This document shows, one piece after another, positions 37,666 to 48,950 of a stretch of 64,000 bases of DNA. The translations under genes and the position numbers were made by a program. Origin of the DNA: Streptomyces sp. NBC_00236 (GTDB taxonomy: Bacteria; Actinomycetota; Actinomycetes; Streptomycetales; Streptomycetaceae); contig NZ_CP108100.1 in NCBI RefSeq assembly GCF_036195045.1, positions 5,022,001-5,086,000 of the forward strand, in the 5' to 3' direction. The notes under the pieces were generated by a model that did no database searches, was not told the DNA's origin, and saw only the letters and a list, made by a program, of their open reading frames with translations. Numbering within the stretch: position 1 is the first letter of the stretch; the number at the start of each line of letters is the position of its first letter.

Positions 37666-37940
37666 TCCCGCGCCCCGGGGTGGCGGACCCGTGCGCGAGG
37701 CGGGGGCGTGCGCGAGGCGCGGACCCGCGCCCCGGGATGGCGGACCCGAGGGCCAGGCGGGGGCCCGCGCCTCGGGATGGCGGACCCGAGGGCCAGGGGG
37801 GCCCGCGCCTCGGGATGGCGGACCCGTGCGCGAGGCGGGGGCGTGCGCGAGGCGCGGACCCGCGCCCCGGGATGGCGGACCCGAGGGCCAGGCGGGGGCC
37901 CGCGCCTCGGGATGGCGGACCCGTGTGCGAGGCGGGCAGG
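37666..37940. repeat. Higher-order tandem repeat, GC-rich
   Basis: The core GATGGCGGAC (first copy GGTGGCGGAC) begins at 37679, 37736, 37776, 37814, 37871 and 37911. The spacing is 57-40-38-57-40, so a 135-bp block of three units has been duplicated. The longer units carry an extra GTGCGCGAGGCG-type insertion. All six frames stay open, which produces false coding signals. This is the only content of the 376-bp gap before the HTH gene. Confidence 0.85.
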
Positions 37941-38019
37941 GGGATGGGGGCATGGCGAAGGGGGGAGGGGCGGACCCTGCGCGGGCCTGCCCCTCCCCCC
38001 CCCTTCACCTCTGCCGTCC

Positions 38020-38214
38020 TCAGCCGGCCGTACGCGGCTTCCGCCGCGCGGCCCGCTCCGCCGCGAAGACGTCCTCCAGCCGGAACAACTGTGCCCGGCC
38101 CTGCTTCCCCGCGGGGGTCAGGCGCCCGAGCTGCACCCACTTGCGGATCGTCGCCGGAGTCACGCCCGCCTCGTCGGCGGCCAGCGCTCCGGTGAGCAAG
38201 GTCGCCGCGGTCAC
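38020..38214 (-). CDS. Small MerR/excisionase-type HTH protein
   Basis: The 64-residue protein has a winged-helix excisionase-like core: ALAADEAGVTPATIRKWVQL as the helix-turn-helix and GKQGRAQLFRLEDVFAAE as the wing and last helix. Its GTG start overlaps the upstream stop (GTGA), so it is coupled to the zinc-cluster gene. Proteins of this type bind DNA as excisionases or small regulators. No integrase gene is visible in the element. Confidence 0.75.
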   Translation of the reverse strand: MTAATLLTGALAADEAGVTPATIRKWVQLGRLTPAGKQGRAQLFRLEDVFAAERAARRKPRTAG

Positions 38215-38960
38215 CGGCGCACCTCCTTCTCCGCGCTGTCCACCGTCGAGCCGCTCAGCTCGGTGAGGTCCCCGCCGGACTCCGCCGCCAGCCGCGCCCA
38301 GGCGCCCTCGCTCCAGGCGTGCCGGTGGGCCGGGTCCGTACGGCAGTCGCAGTCCTGGCCGGTGCACCGGCAGGCGGGGTTCACGCACAGCACCGCGCGC
38401 CGGGCCGGGAAGGCGCGCAGGGAGACCGAATCGCACCACGGGCAGCGGCCGCGGACCCGGACGACGGGTTCCGCCGCACCCAGTGCACGGGTGCAGCGCC
38501 GCGCCATCCGGCGGGCCTCGTCCCGGATATGAGCCGTGAGCAGCGGGTCTTCGGCCGCCTGTCCGAGCAGGGCGGCGACGCGGAGCAGCCGCTCGGCCAC
38601 CCGGGCGCGCCGGGGACGCGGCAGGCGCAGCCGGTCGTGCACCGCCTCGTCGAGTTCCACCACGCCGTCGCTGATGTCGCGGATGGCGTCGGAGACGTGC
38701 AGCCGCAGGGGCGCGGTGGTGGGGCCGGACGGGGTGAGGCCGTGCAGTTGTTCGGCCCGCAGCGCCTCCTCCCGTTCGGCGCGGCTGCGGCCCGCCGGGG
38801 CGGACGCCCTGCCGAGGTCCGGCGGGGGAGCGGAGGAGGAGTGGGGTGACGGTGCCAGTTCGCCGAGCAGCTCCGGGAACTGCCTCAGCAGCAGTTCGAT
38901 CCAGAGCAGGGCGTCGCGGGCGGGCTGGTCGGTCTTCTCGTTCTCGGTGCGCGTGGTCAT
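38211..38960 (-). CDS. Cysteine-cluster protein, probable phage-related regulator
   Basis: The 249-residue protein has a helical N-terminal part (RDALLWIELLLRQFPELLGE) and a C-terminal cysteine cluster (RCPWCDS, then LCVNPACRCTGQDCDC) that probably binds zinc. A short acidic tail follows. I cannot name a family. It is coupled to the small HTH gene by a four-base overlap. GAAGGGA precedes the ATG at 38960. Its position at the control end of the tail element points to regulation. Confidence 0.65.
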   Translation of the reverse strand: MTTRTENEKTDQPARDALLWIELLLRQFPELLGELAPSPHSSSAPPPDLGRASAPAGRSRAEREEALRAEQLHGLTPSGPTTAPLRLHVSDAIRDISDGVVELDEAVHDRLRLPRPRRARVAERLLRVAALLGQAAEDPLLTAHIRDEARRMARRCTRALGAAEPVVRVRGRCPWCDSVSLRAFPARRAVLCVNPACRCTGQDCDCRTDPAHRHAWSEGAWARLAAESGGDLTELSGSTVDSAEKEVRR

Positions 38961-39013
38961 GGGCGGTCCCTTCTCCCCGGACACGGTTCGTTGCGTGGTC
39001 GCACGTTCGCATG

Positions 39014-39031
39014 TTGCGCGCTCGCGCGCAA
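39014..39031. promoter_or_regulatory. 18-bp palindrome TTGCGCG-CTCG-CGCGCAA
   Basis: Perfect 7-bp arms with a four-base centre lie in the gap between the divergent cysteine-cluster gene and the XRE gene. Its half-site matches the TGCGCGCAA words at 37214 and 39108, so it is a likely operator of the XRE regulator. Confidence 0.6.
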
Positions 39032-39107
39032 ACGCTATTGGCCGGAAGGTGCGGCCTTTATGTCGACCGAATCCTCACAAACGAGACGGGGCGAGAGGGT
39101 AATTCCG

Positions 39108-39121
39108 TGCGCGCAAGCGCG
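39108..39121. promoter_or_regulatory. TGCGCGCAA motif copy 2 with inverted repeat
   Basis: TGCGCGCAA begins at 39108, and CGCGC-AA-GCGCG (39110-39121) forms an inverted repeat 38 bp before the XRE start. It may overlap the XRE promoter, consistent with autoregulation. Confidence 0.45.
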
Positions 39122-39158
39122 ATACTCTGAGGTTCGCTTCGGAGGGAGGCGACCGCTC

Positions 39159-39602
39159 ATGACCACAGGCGAACTCGACCGCTTCGCGACCTGGATCGAG
39201 GGACTGATCCGACAGCGCGGCTTCGACATCGACAGCCCGCGCGGTGGCGGAAAATCGCGCCTGGCCGACGAGGCCGGAGTCCACCGGGCCGCCATCACCC
39301 GGCTGCTCCAGCGCCAGAGCATGCCCGACCTGGAGACCACGCGACGGCTGGCCCAGGTGCTCCAGGTCCCGGTGCGCGACATGCTCATCCAGTCCGGCCG
39401 GCTCACCGAGGAGGACCTGCCGCTGCCGTCGGCCGGCCGGAACTCCACGGGCGGCGAAGGGCGCCTCACGCTGGAGGAGGCGGCGGACGGCCTGGGGGTC
39501 GCGGCGGACCAGCGGGAGATGTTCATCAGGATCGCCGGCCAGTTCCTGCCCTCGGAATCGGCGGCGGCCGCCGGGCGCCGGGCGCCGCTCGCCTCCGACT
39601 GA
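39159..39602 (+). CDS. XRE-type HTH transcriptional regulator
   Basis: The 147-residue protein has an N-terminal XRE helix-turn-helix: SRLADEAGVHRAAITRLLQR, with QSMPDLETTRRLAQVLQVPV as the following helices. The C-terminal part is short and has no clear domain. The start sits behind GGAGGGAGG. It diverges from the cysteine-cluster/HTH pair, with palindromic sites between. It is the best candidate for the repressor that keeps the tail element quiet. Confidence 0.85.
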   Translation: MTTGELDRFATWIEGLIRQRGFDIDSPRGGGKSRLADEAGVHRAAITRLLQRQSMPDLETTRRLAQVLQVPVRDMLIQSGRLTEEDLPLPSAGRNSTGGEGRLTLEEAADGLGVAADQREMFIRIAGQFLPSESAAAAGRRAPLASD

Positions 39603-39807
39603 CGTACGCCTCCGGGTCGCGTCCCGGTGCCGCTTGTGGATCATGGGTCGTCCCCGGCGCGCCGCCTCCGGTGCGGGCCCGTAAGCTGGGCCGGCCTGTC
39701 CCCCCGCTCCAACAGGCGTGCGCGCAGCGGTGACGCGACGCGCACCCGCACGCTATGCGCACGACCCTGTGCCGGTGCGCGGTTCGGGCCGAAGAACGGG
39801 GGTGCGC

Positions 39808-40494
39808 GTGGCCGAGCGTGAAGAGCGACCCCGGATTCCCGCCGAAGAGCCCGCTACGGCGGAGCCGGCCGCCTCCGTGCCGGCCGCCTCCGTGCCGGCC
39901 ACGTCCGCGCCGGCCGCCTCCGCCGAAGCCGCCGACCCGACGGGCTCCTCCAGCGGCAAGCTCCCTCCCGGCGACAGCGCACCCGACGCGGCCCCGCCGT
40001 CCGTGGGTGACCCCGTCGACGACGCGGACACCCTCTCCGGGCTCCTCGCCGCACTCGGCCGCCATCTCGAGAGCCACGCGCCCGACGAGGTCGTGGTGCT
40101 GCTGCGGGAGGAGATGGAACGGCGTGAGCTGCGCGCCTACTCCAACGGCTGGCGCGATGCCGCCGCCCAGTACGAGCCGGCGCTCCAGGAGGCGAGGGCG
40201 GCAGGCGGCCGAACCTTACGGCTGGTGAGCAGGGCGACCGGGCAGGCGGCCGTGATCCCGCTCCGGCGGCAGCCGGGCGGCGCGGCGGACCGGGCCCGGG
40301 AGGACGACGCGGCCGGCGAGCGGACCGGACCGGCGGCCGACGGGGAGCGAGGGACCAGGCCTGCCGCTTCCGCCCCCGCCCTGGTCCCCAAGAGCCGAAG
40401 CTCCCGGGTGCCCACGATCCCGCGGCTGCGCCCTCCGTCGCGGCGGCCGTCCGGAGACGCGAATCGCGTCACGCCCGACGGCGAGCCCCTGTGA
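39808..40494 (+). CDS. Conserved-looking hypothetical protein upstream of rpsL
   Basis: The 228-residue protein has an Ala/Pro-rich low-complexity N-terminus with repeats of AASVPA type and a central helical part (DTLSGLLAALGRHLESHAPD; EVVVLLREEMERRELRAYSN). The tail is basic and Arg-rich. No family is recognised. The GTG at 39808 is preferred because GGGGG lies five bases away, though GTG at 39802 and an earlier start at 39718 are possible. The central helices look real, while the ends are less certain. Confidence 0.6.
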   Translation: MAEREERPRIPAEEPATAEPAASVPAASVPATSAPAASAEAADPTGSSSGKLPPGDSAPDAAPPSVGDPVDDADTLSGLLAALGRHLESHAPDEVVVLLREEMERRELRAYSNGWRDAAAQYEPALQEARAAGGRTLRLVSRATGQAAVIPLRRQPGGAADRAREDDAAGERTGPAADGERGTRPAASAPALVPKSRSSRVPTIPRLRPPSRRPSGDANRVTPDGEPL

Positions 40495-40574
40495 CGTGGG
40501 ACACGGGACGGCGCGCCAGGTGGGGCGCGCCTTGGGGCCGCCCCCGAGCGGGCGTCGGCCTCGGGGCATTTGTT

Positions 40575-40603
40575 TTGACCGGAGTCGACGAGGTAGGTAC
40601 GCT
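40575..40603 (+). promoter_or_regulatory. str operon (rpsL) promoter
   Basis: TTGACC (40575-40580) and TACGCT (40598-40603) have a 17-bp spacer, a near-consensus housekeeping promoter. Confidence 0.75.
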
Positions 40604-40722
40604 CAGACCTTGTGCCTGGGGTGTGCCTGGGCTCGTGTGCGTGTCCTCAACCGCACGGCGAGTTCGTCTTTGGCCACCGCAATCTGTGCTTCCACTGCTC
40701 CAGGGGAGTGGCCCGCAGCATT

Positions 40723-40747
40723 CGACACACCCGACCGCGTGGGTCGG
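40723..40747 (+). promoter_or_regulatory. Leader hairpin element, copy 1 (before rpsL)
   Basis: The 25-base element contains CCGACC-GCGTG-GGTCGG, a 6-bp stem. A copy differing at one base lies at 58050-58074 before rpsJ. It ends 50 bases before the rpsL start codon. Confidence 0.7.
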
Positions 40748-40797
40748 TGAGTGTTCCAGGTTAGTTTCACCGACGGCACACAGAAACCGGAGAAGTA

Positions 40798-41169
40798 GTG
40801 CCTACGATTCAGCAGCTGGTCCGGAAGGGCCGGCAGGACAAGGTCGAGAAGAACAAGACGCCCGCGCTCGAGGGTTCGCCCCAGCGCCGCGGCGTCTGCA
40901 CGCGTGTGTTCACGACCACCCCGAAGAAGCCGAACTCCGCGCTCCGGAAGGTCGCACGTGTGCGTCTGACCTCCGGCATCGAGGTCACGGCCTACATCCC
41001 GGGTGAGGGACACAACCTGCAGGAGCACTCCATCGTGCTCGTGCGTGGTGGCCGTGTGAAGGACCTGCCGGGTGTTCGCTACAAGATCATCCGCGGCTCC
41101 CTTGACACCCAGGGTGTCAAGAACCGCAAGCAGGCCCGCAGCCGCTACGGCGCCAAGAAGGAGAAGTAA
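40798..41169 (+). CDS. rpsL: 30S ribosomal protein S12
   Basis: The 123-residue S12 lies at the decoding centre. Both streptomycin-relevant lysines are wild type (Lys43 in [10 protein letters not shown], Lys88 in GRVKDLPG), so no common resistance allele is present. The GTG start follows GGAGAAG. It leads the str operon with rpsG two bases downstream. Confidence 0.98.
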   Translation: MPTIQQLVRKGRQDKVEKNKTPALEGSPQRRGVCTRVFTTTPKKPNSALRKVARVRLTSGIEVTAYIPGEGHNLQEHSIVLVRGGRVKDLPGVRYKIIRGSLDTQGVKNRKQARSRYGAKKEK

Positions 41170-41171
41170 GA

Positions 41172-41642
41172 ATGCCTCGTAAGGGCCCCGCCCCGAAGCG
41201 CCCGGTCATCATTGACCCGGTCTATGGTTCTCCTCTTGTCACCTCGCTGATCAACAAGATCCTGCTCAACGGCAAGCGCTCCACCGCCGAGCGGATCGTG
41301 TACGGCGCCATGGAAGGCCTCCGCGAGAAGACCGGCGCTGACCCGGTCATCACGCTGAAGCGCGCGCTTGAGAACGTCAAGCCCTCGCTCGAGGTCAAGT
41401 CCCGCCGTGTCGGTGGCGCCACGTACCAGGTGCCGATCGAGGTCAAGCCCGGTCGCGCTGCCACCCTCGCGCTGCGCTGGGTCGTCGGTTACTCCCGCGC
41501 CCGTCGCGAGAAGACGATGACCGAGCGGCTCATGAACGAGCTGCTCGACGCCTCCAACGGTCTTGGCGCTGCCGTCAAGAAGCGCGAGGACACCCACAAG
41601 ATGGCCGAGTCCAACAAGGCCTTCGCGCACTACCGCTGGTAG
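41172..41642 (+). CDS. rpsG: 30S ribosomal protein S7
   Basis: The 156-residue S7 ([20 protein letters not shown]) nucleates assembly of the 30S head. The family core ([24 protein letters not shown]) is intact. It starts two bases after rpsL and is normally the autoregulator of the str operon in other bacteria. Confidence 0.98.
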   Translation: MPRKGPAPKRPVIIDPVYGSPLVTSLINKILLNGKRSTAERIVYGAMEGLREKTGADPVITLKRALENVKPSLEVKSRRVGGATYQVPIEVKPGRAATLALRWVVGYSRARREKTMTERLMNELLDASNGLGAAVKKREDTHKMAESNKAFAHYRW

Positions 41643-41680
41643 TCGCTTACCCCATCGAGACCGAGAGAAGATTGAGCCTT

Positions 41681-43810
<2,130 letters not shown>

Positions 43811-43851
43811 CTCCCCGAGTTGACGCTTTAGGCTTATCACCGGAGCCTGGT

Positions 43852-43893
43852 GGGGCATTTGACGCGGCGCGCAAGCAATGCGTCGAATGCCCC
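43852..43893 (+). promoter_or_regulatory. Long hairpin in the fusA-tuf gap
   Basis: GGGGCATT-T-GACGC pairs with GCGTC-G-AATGCCCC (13 bp plus one mismatch) over a 14-base loop. There is no T tract. It may moderate read-through or mark a processing site ahead of the highly expressed tuf. Confidence 0.65.
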
Positions 43894-43969
43894 CGGCCCC
43901 GGCATCCCAGCAAAGATCACCTGGCGCCGATGAAGCAAGGCGTACAGAACCACTCCGCAGGAGGACCCA

Positions 43970-45163
<1,194 letters not shown>

Positions 45164-45205
45164 GTCCTTGAGAGTCTGACCTGGTAGCTCCGCACAAGAG
45201 CACCG

Positions 45206-45257
45206 AGAAGGGCCCCGTCCCATCGCGCAAGCGGTGGGACGGGGCCCTTCTTCTTTC
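45206..45257 (+). terminator. Strong terminator after tuf
   Basis: AAGGGCCCCGTCCCA pairs with TGGGACGGGGCCCTT (15 bp) and is followed by CTTCTTTC. Confidence 0.9.
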
Positions 45258-45282
45258 CTGCGGCCGGTGTACGGGGTGCTTA

Positions 45283-45744
45283 CTACGGGCGTACGGGTGC
45301 ACGCACCATGAACACGTCGACCGGGTCCTCGCGCTCCAGGACGAACCCGTGCCGCTCGTACAGCCGCCGGGCCGCGCTGCCCTGGAGCACGTCGAGGCGG
45401 ACCGGAACCCCCTCGGCGTCGGTACGGGCCAGCAGCCCGCTCAGCACGGCTGAGCCGATGCCCCGCCCCTGGAGCCTCTCGTCGATGAAGAAGCTCTCCA
45501 GGCAGTGCCCGTCCTGGTGGGGGCGGAGGGTGACGCTGCCGGCGAAGCGGCCTTCGGCGACGATCACCGAGGCGTGCTCGGGCACGTAGGAGTCACGCAT
45601 CCGCCGGCGTACCCGGTCCTCGTCGTAGCGGCCGAGGCGGACCAGGTCCGGGCGCATCACGACGGCCCGGAGCTCGACTATGGCTTCGAGGTCCTCGGGG
45701 GTGGCGGGGCGCAGGGCCCAGGGCTGAGTGGTACGTGCATGCAT
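45283..45744 (-). CDS. GNAT family N-acetyltransferase
   Basis: The 153-residue protein has the GNAT fold with a typical acetyl-CoA loop ([16 protein letters not shown]) and the final [16 protein letters not shown] segment. The acceptor is unknown. It converges with tuf across the tuf terminator. Confidence 0.88.
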   Translation of the reverse strand: MHARTTQPWALRPATPEDLEAIVELRAVVMRPDLVRLGRYDEDRVRRRMRDSYVPEHASVIVAEGRFAGSVTLRPHQDGHCLESFFIDERLQGRGIGSAVLSGLLARTDAEGVPVRLDVLQGSAARRLYERHGFVLEREDPVDVFMVRAPVRP

Positions 45745-45826
45745 GGCGGGAGTCTGTCAGAGGGCGGGCGGCGGACCCCCGGTCGTTGACGCCTGGGAAT
45801 GCCTCATACCTGTCTAAAGTGGGCGC

Positions 45827-46300
45827 ATGTGCCATTACTGCGGCTGCCGGGAGATTCCGCTGATCAAGGAGTTCATCGCGGAGCACGAGTCCGTCACCGA
45901 CGCGGCCGGTGGCGCCCTGCGTGCCCTGGACTCCGGTGACCGGGGCCTGGCCGCGGAGCTGGTGGCCCGGATGGGGCGGGAGTTGCGGGCCCATTGGCAG
46001 GGGGAGGAGCAGGGGCTCTTCGCGGTGATGAGCGGCGATGCGGAGTACGCCGGGTACATCGAGGCGCTGGTGGCGGAGCACCGCGAGCTCGCCGCGTTCC
46101 TGGACCAGGTCGACCTGGGGCGCGCCGAGGACGTCGTACGGCTGCGCGAGGCGGTCGACGAGCTGCACCACCACATCGCGAAGGAGGAGGACGGCCTGTT
46201 CCCGGCCTCGCTCACCGCGCTGTCCGGGGACGAGTGGGACCTCTCGATGGCGGCCTGGCGAACGGCGCATCCGGACGCGCGCGGGCGCCTCGGTCGGTAG
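45827..46300 (+). CDS. Hemerythrin domain-containing protein
   Basis: The 157-residue four-helix protein has the HHE cation-binding pattern: EHESV, HWQGEEQGLF, AEHREL and HHHIAKEEDGLFP. An N-terminal CHYCGC motif adds possible metal or redox ligands. Such proteins bind a di-iron centre and sense or carry oxygen or nitric oxide. A TAAAGT box 10-15 bases before the ATG and the lack of a ribosome-binding site suggest a leaderless transcript. Confidence 0.85.
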   Translation: MCHYCGCREIPLIKEFIAEHESVTDAAGGALRALDSGDRGLAAELVARMGRELRAHWQGEEQGLFAVMSGDAEYAGYIEALVAEHRELAAFLDQVDLGRAEDVVRLREAVDELHHHIAKEEDGLFPASLTALSGDEWDLSMAAWRTAHPDARGRLGR

Positions 46301-46346
46301 CCGACGTGCGGACCGGAGGCGAACCCCCGGGTGGACGTCCGGCCGG

Positions 46347-46604
46347 TCAGGGCCGGCGCGACAGGTCGGACAGGCGCACGCCGTGCAGCACGCGCAGGCG
46401 ACGCAGCTGCCAGTAGGCCAGGAGGACCAGCGTCACCGGCCCGGTGAGGCCGAGGAGCAGGTGCACCGGCGTGGAGACCTGGTCGTACATCGGGTCTCCC
46501 ATCGTGGGCAGGGTCAGACAGAGCATGAAGAACGTCGGCAGGAGGACCGGCAGGCAGTCGTTGACGTCAGCGCTGCGTCCTCCGTTGAGGATGAGCAGCA
46601 GCAT
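46347..46604 (-). CDS. Two-helix membrane protein, probably the frameshifted C-terminal part of a longer gene
   Basis: The 85-residue reading has two hydrophobic helices (CLPVLLPTFFMLCLTLPTM and LLLGLTGPVTLVLLAYW) and a basic C-terminus. Directly upstream, in the frame one base off, a proline-rich sequence starts at an ATG at 46734 with a good GGGAG site (MAEPGTRRPVVPPPGPPPRP) and runs into this frame at about 46610. One base removed would give a 128-residue protein. So this may be a frameshifted gene or an assembly error. Function is unknown. Confidence 0.6.
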   Translation of the reverse strand: MLLLILNGGRSADVNDCLPVLLPTFFMLCLTLPTMGDPMYDQVSTPVHLLLGLTGPVTLVLLAYWQLRRLRVLHGVRLSDLSRRP

Positions 46605-46865
46605 GCCGCCAGCCCAGCCACCACAGGACGCCGCGCCGCGCCCGGGGCACGAGGCGGAGGACGGGCGCGGGGGTCGGGCGGGGCGGTGGCCCCGGTGGCG
46701 GCACAACCGGACGTCTCGTACCTGGCTCCGCCATCGCTGCTCCCGTGGCCGGTGTCGGCACAACTGTAGGGAAGCGCGGACCCGGCGTCATCAGTGCTTT
46801 CCCGGACGCCGCGAGTTACGGGGCGCCCCAAGGGCAGGGGAAGGAGCAGGGGCCTGACGCGGGGA

Positions 46866-48485
46866 TCAGCCGGCGTCCAGAACCGTACGGGCCGCCGCAC
46901 ACAGGGCCTCGTCGTCGCGGACGGAACGCCAGTCGTCGTGGCGTACGGGGCGTTCGTCGGCGTCGAGGAGGGCGTGCAGGACCGGGGCGGCCTGCCGGAG
47001 GTCCGAGGGGAGCCGGCACAGGCTCCGGGCGGTGGCCATCGCGTCGGCGCGGTAGTCGTGTGCGATCCGTTCCCCCTCCGCCGGCTCCTTGGGCTGTGGG
47101 GCGAGGAGTACGTCGCCGTGCGCGGCGAAGGGGGCGAGCGCCTCGGCGAGGTCGAGGTCGCTGCGGTTCCACCAACGGCCGGCCGAACCCATCGGGCGGT
47201 GGGTGAAACCGCCACGGGTGGTGAGCAGTTCGGTGAGGCCCGGCACGCAGCGGTCGTCAGTCATCCGGCTCAGCGCCCAGAGGGCGTGCTCCCACGTGAG
47301 TGCGTCGGGTTCGCCGGGTTCGCCGGACGGAGTGAGATACGTGGCGACGAGGTCGGCCCAAGGGCGTGCGGCGGCTCCGCACATGGCGAGGACCCGCAGA
47401 GCGAAGACACGGTTCTCCGCATGCGCATCGCCCACGAGCCCGGCCACGGTGGGCAGGAGCGCGGGTACGGCGGAGCGCCACCGCGACATCAGGCTCGCGG
47501 CGACTCTGAGGCCACCCGCGCGCTTTTCGTAACCGTCGTGACGCAACAGCGCGTGTGCGAGGGCGAGCCGTCCGGGCAGGTCGGCTCCGAGCCGCCGGTC
47601 GGCTTCGGCGATGACGTCGGCCTGCGGGGAGACGCACTGCCACGGCAGGTGGATCGTCGTGCCCGAGGAGGCGAGCAGCGCGGCGGTGGTGACGGCGGCG
47701 TAGAGGGGATCGGCGTGCCCGGGCAGGGCGCGGCACAGGGCCTCCACGGCCTGGAGCCGGACATCGTGACGGATCTCCTCGTCCCATGCGATCCAGGCGT
47801 CGATGTCCTGGTCCATGTCGGGTTCCTCGCCCTTACCCTCGACGGTCATGCGGTGCCGCAGCCATGCGAGAGCCTCTTCGCGTCGCCGGGTGGCGTGGCG
47901 GGCGAGCTCACCGACGCCCCGCACGAGGCATCCGGCCGGCCAGAGTTCCGGCTCGGCGTCGAAGCGCGCCCGGAAGTCGGCGATCAGGGAGTCCGCGTGG
48001 GCGGCGGACTGCGCGAGTGCAAGGACCGCGCTGCCCCGGACGACGTAGTCGCCGTCGTCGAGCAGCGGCAGCAGCTCCTCGGCAGCCCGCTCCCAGGCGG
48101 CCGGCCACGTCGCGTCGACGGTGGGCCGACAGCTGCCTTCGAGGATCCGGTCGACCTTCGCCGTCGGGGCGGTGTTGCCCGTGGCGGCGATGTCGGCGAT
48201 CGTCTGCAGGACCTCGAAGCGCACTGTCACGTCCGGATCCCGGGCCGCCTCGACGAGGAACGGCAGTACCTCGGCGGCCGCCCCGCTCACCGTGCCGCCG
48301 TCGCCGATGGCGGCGAAGCGCAGATTCAAACAGGTGTTGTCGGCCGTGACGCGGTCGGTCGCCCAGAGCCCCGACGGCTCCTCGGGACCGTACTGCTCGC
48401 AGGCATGGAGTTCCGTCACCTTCGACCAGTCGGCCTGTGTGGCGAGCCGCGCCAGCCGCTGTGCGCGCGCGTCCTGTGTCGACAT
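46866..48485 (-). CDS. HEAT-repeat-like large protein, unknown function
   Basis: The 539-residue protein is helical throughout and built of HEAT/Armadillo-like units, such as VTVRFEVLQTIADIAATGN, YVVRGSAVLALAQSAAHADS and NRVFALRVLAMCGAAARPWA. Such solenoids bind other proteins, and relatives include immunity proteins next to toxin genes. It is the last gene of a four-gene leftward set that includes TY-Chap-like and DUF6301-like genes. I would not name a function beyond a scaffold or binding protein. Confidence 0.72.
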   Translation of the reverse strand: MSTQDARAQRLARLATQADWSKVTELHACEQYGPEEPSGLWATDRVTADNTCLNLRFAAIGDGGTVSGAAAEVLPFLVEAARDPDVTVRFEVLQTIADIAATGNTAPTAKVDRILEGSCRPTVDATWPAAWERAAEELLPLLDDGDYVVRGSAVLALAQSAAHADSLIADFRARFDAEPELWPAGCLVRGVGELARHATRRREEALAWLRHRMTVEGKGEEPDMDQDIDAWIAWDEEIRHDVRLQAVEALCRALPGHADPLYAAVTTAALLASSGTTIHLPWQCVSPQADVIAEADRRLGADLPGRLALAHALLRHDGYEKRAGGLRVAASLMSRWRSAVPALLPTVAGLVGDAHAENRVFALRVLAMCGAAARPWADLVATYLTPSGEPGEPDALTWEHALWALSRMTDDRCVPGLTELLTTRGGFTHRPMGSAGRWWNRSDLDLAEALAPFAAHGDVLLAPQPKEPAEGERIAHDYRADAMATARSLCRLPSDLRQAAPVLHALLDADERPVRHDDWRSVRDDEALCAAARTVLDAG

Positions 48486-48506
48486 CCCGCCGCCCGCCGC
48501 CCCTCG

Positions 48507-48950
48507 TCAGCTTTTCGGGTCGAGGCCCAGCAGGGGCAGGACGAGGTCGCGATTGCCTCTGCGCCCGTCCCACGCCTCGTACACCAGGGCCTCCGGGCCG
48601 GTGATCCGCAGGCCGTCGCGCAGGCCGGTCACCGTCATCCCCGCCAGCTTGCGGTACGCACCCGACGGCGACGGCCAGGGCAGCCCGGCCGACCAGTTGT
48701 GGCCGTAGACGGTGTCCTCGGGCGGTTGCCAGCCCGCCTCGACGATCAGCCGGGACCCTGCCTCTCCCGCGCGCAGCGCCGGGTCGAGACCGTGATCACC
48801 GACCAATTCGGCCCCCAGCTCCTCGTCGCTCTGCAGGAACTGCGCATACCGGCCCGTGCCCCCGCCCTCGCGGATGATCAGCACCGATCCGGCGCCCAGC
48901 AAGGTCAGCTGCTCGGCGAGCCTTTCCCCGAATCCGTCCCAGCCCGTCAC
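48507..48950 (-). CDS. TY-Chap-like domain protein
   Basis: The 147-residue protein (GFGERLAEQLTLLGAGSVLI; GTGRYAQFLQSDEELGAELV; EAGWQPPEDTVYGHNWSAGL) resembles the TY-Chap/type III-chaperone-like proteins of Streptomyces. These occur in gene sets with variable toxin or immunity genes. The GTG at 48950 overlaps the end of the upstream gene by four bases. The family call is tentative. Confidence 0.6.
   Translation of the reverse strand: MTGWDGFGERLAEQLTLLGAGSVLIIREGGGTGRYAQFLQSDEELGAELVGDHGLDPALRAGEAGSRLIVEAGWQPPEDTVYGHNWSAGLPWPSPSGAYRKLAGMTVTGLRDGLRITGPEALVYEAWDGRRGNRDLVLPLLGLDPKS

Larger units (their letters stand above)
40495..40797 (+). promoter_or_regulatory. rpsL leader region
   Basis: This 303-bp gene-free stretch holds a strong promoter (40575-40603) and a long untranslated leader. 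The leader ends in a hairpin element (40723-40747) also found before rpsJ. I see no ORF worth calling. Confidence 0.7.

Noticed and set aside
37666..37940. CRISPR-like spacing of repeats
   Set aside because: Units are contiguous variants of each other rather than identical repeats separated by unique spacers, and there are no cas genes.
37680..38195. Long open frames on both strands with repeated Arg/Ala/Pro/Gly peptides
   Set aside because: They come from the GC-rich tandem repeat, have no ribosome-binding sites and are open in all six frames.
23948..39602. A complete prophage
   Set aside because: No head, packaging, integration or replication genes, and no attachment-site repeats seen at the borders.
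40798..41169. Streptomycin-resistance change in rpsL
   Set aside because: Lys43 and Lys88 are wild type.
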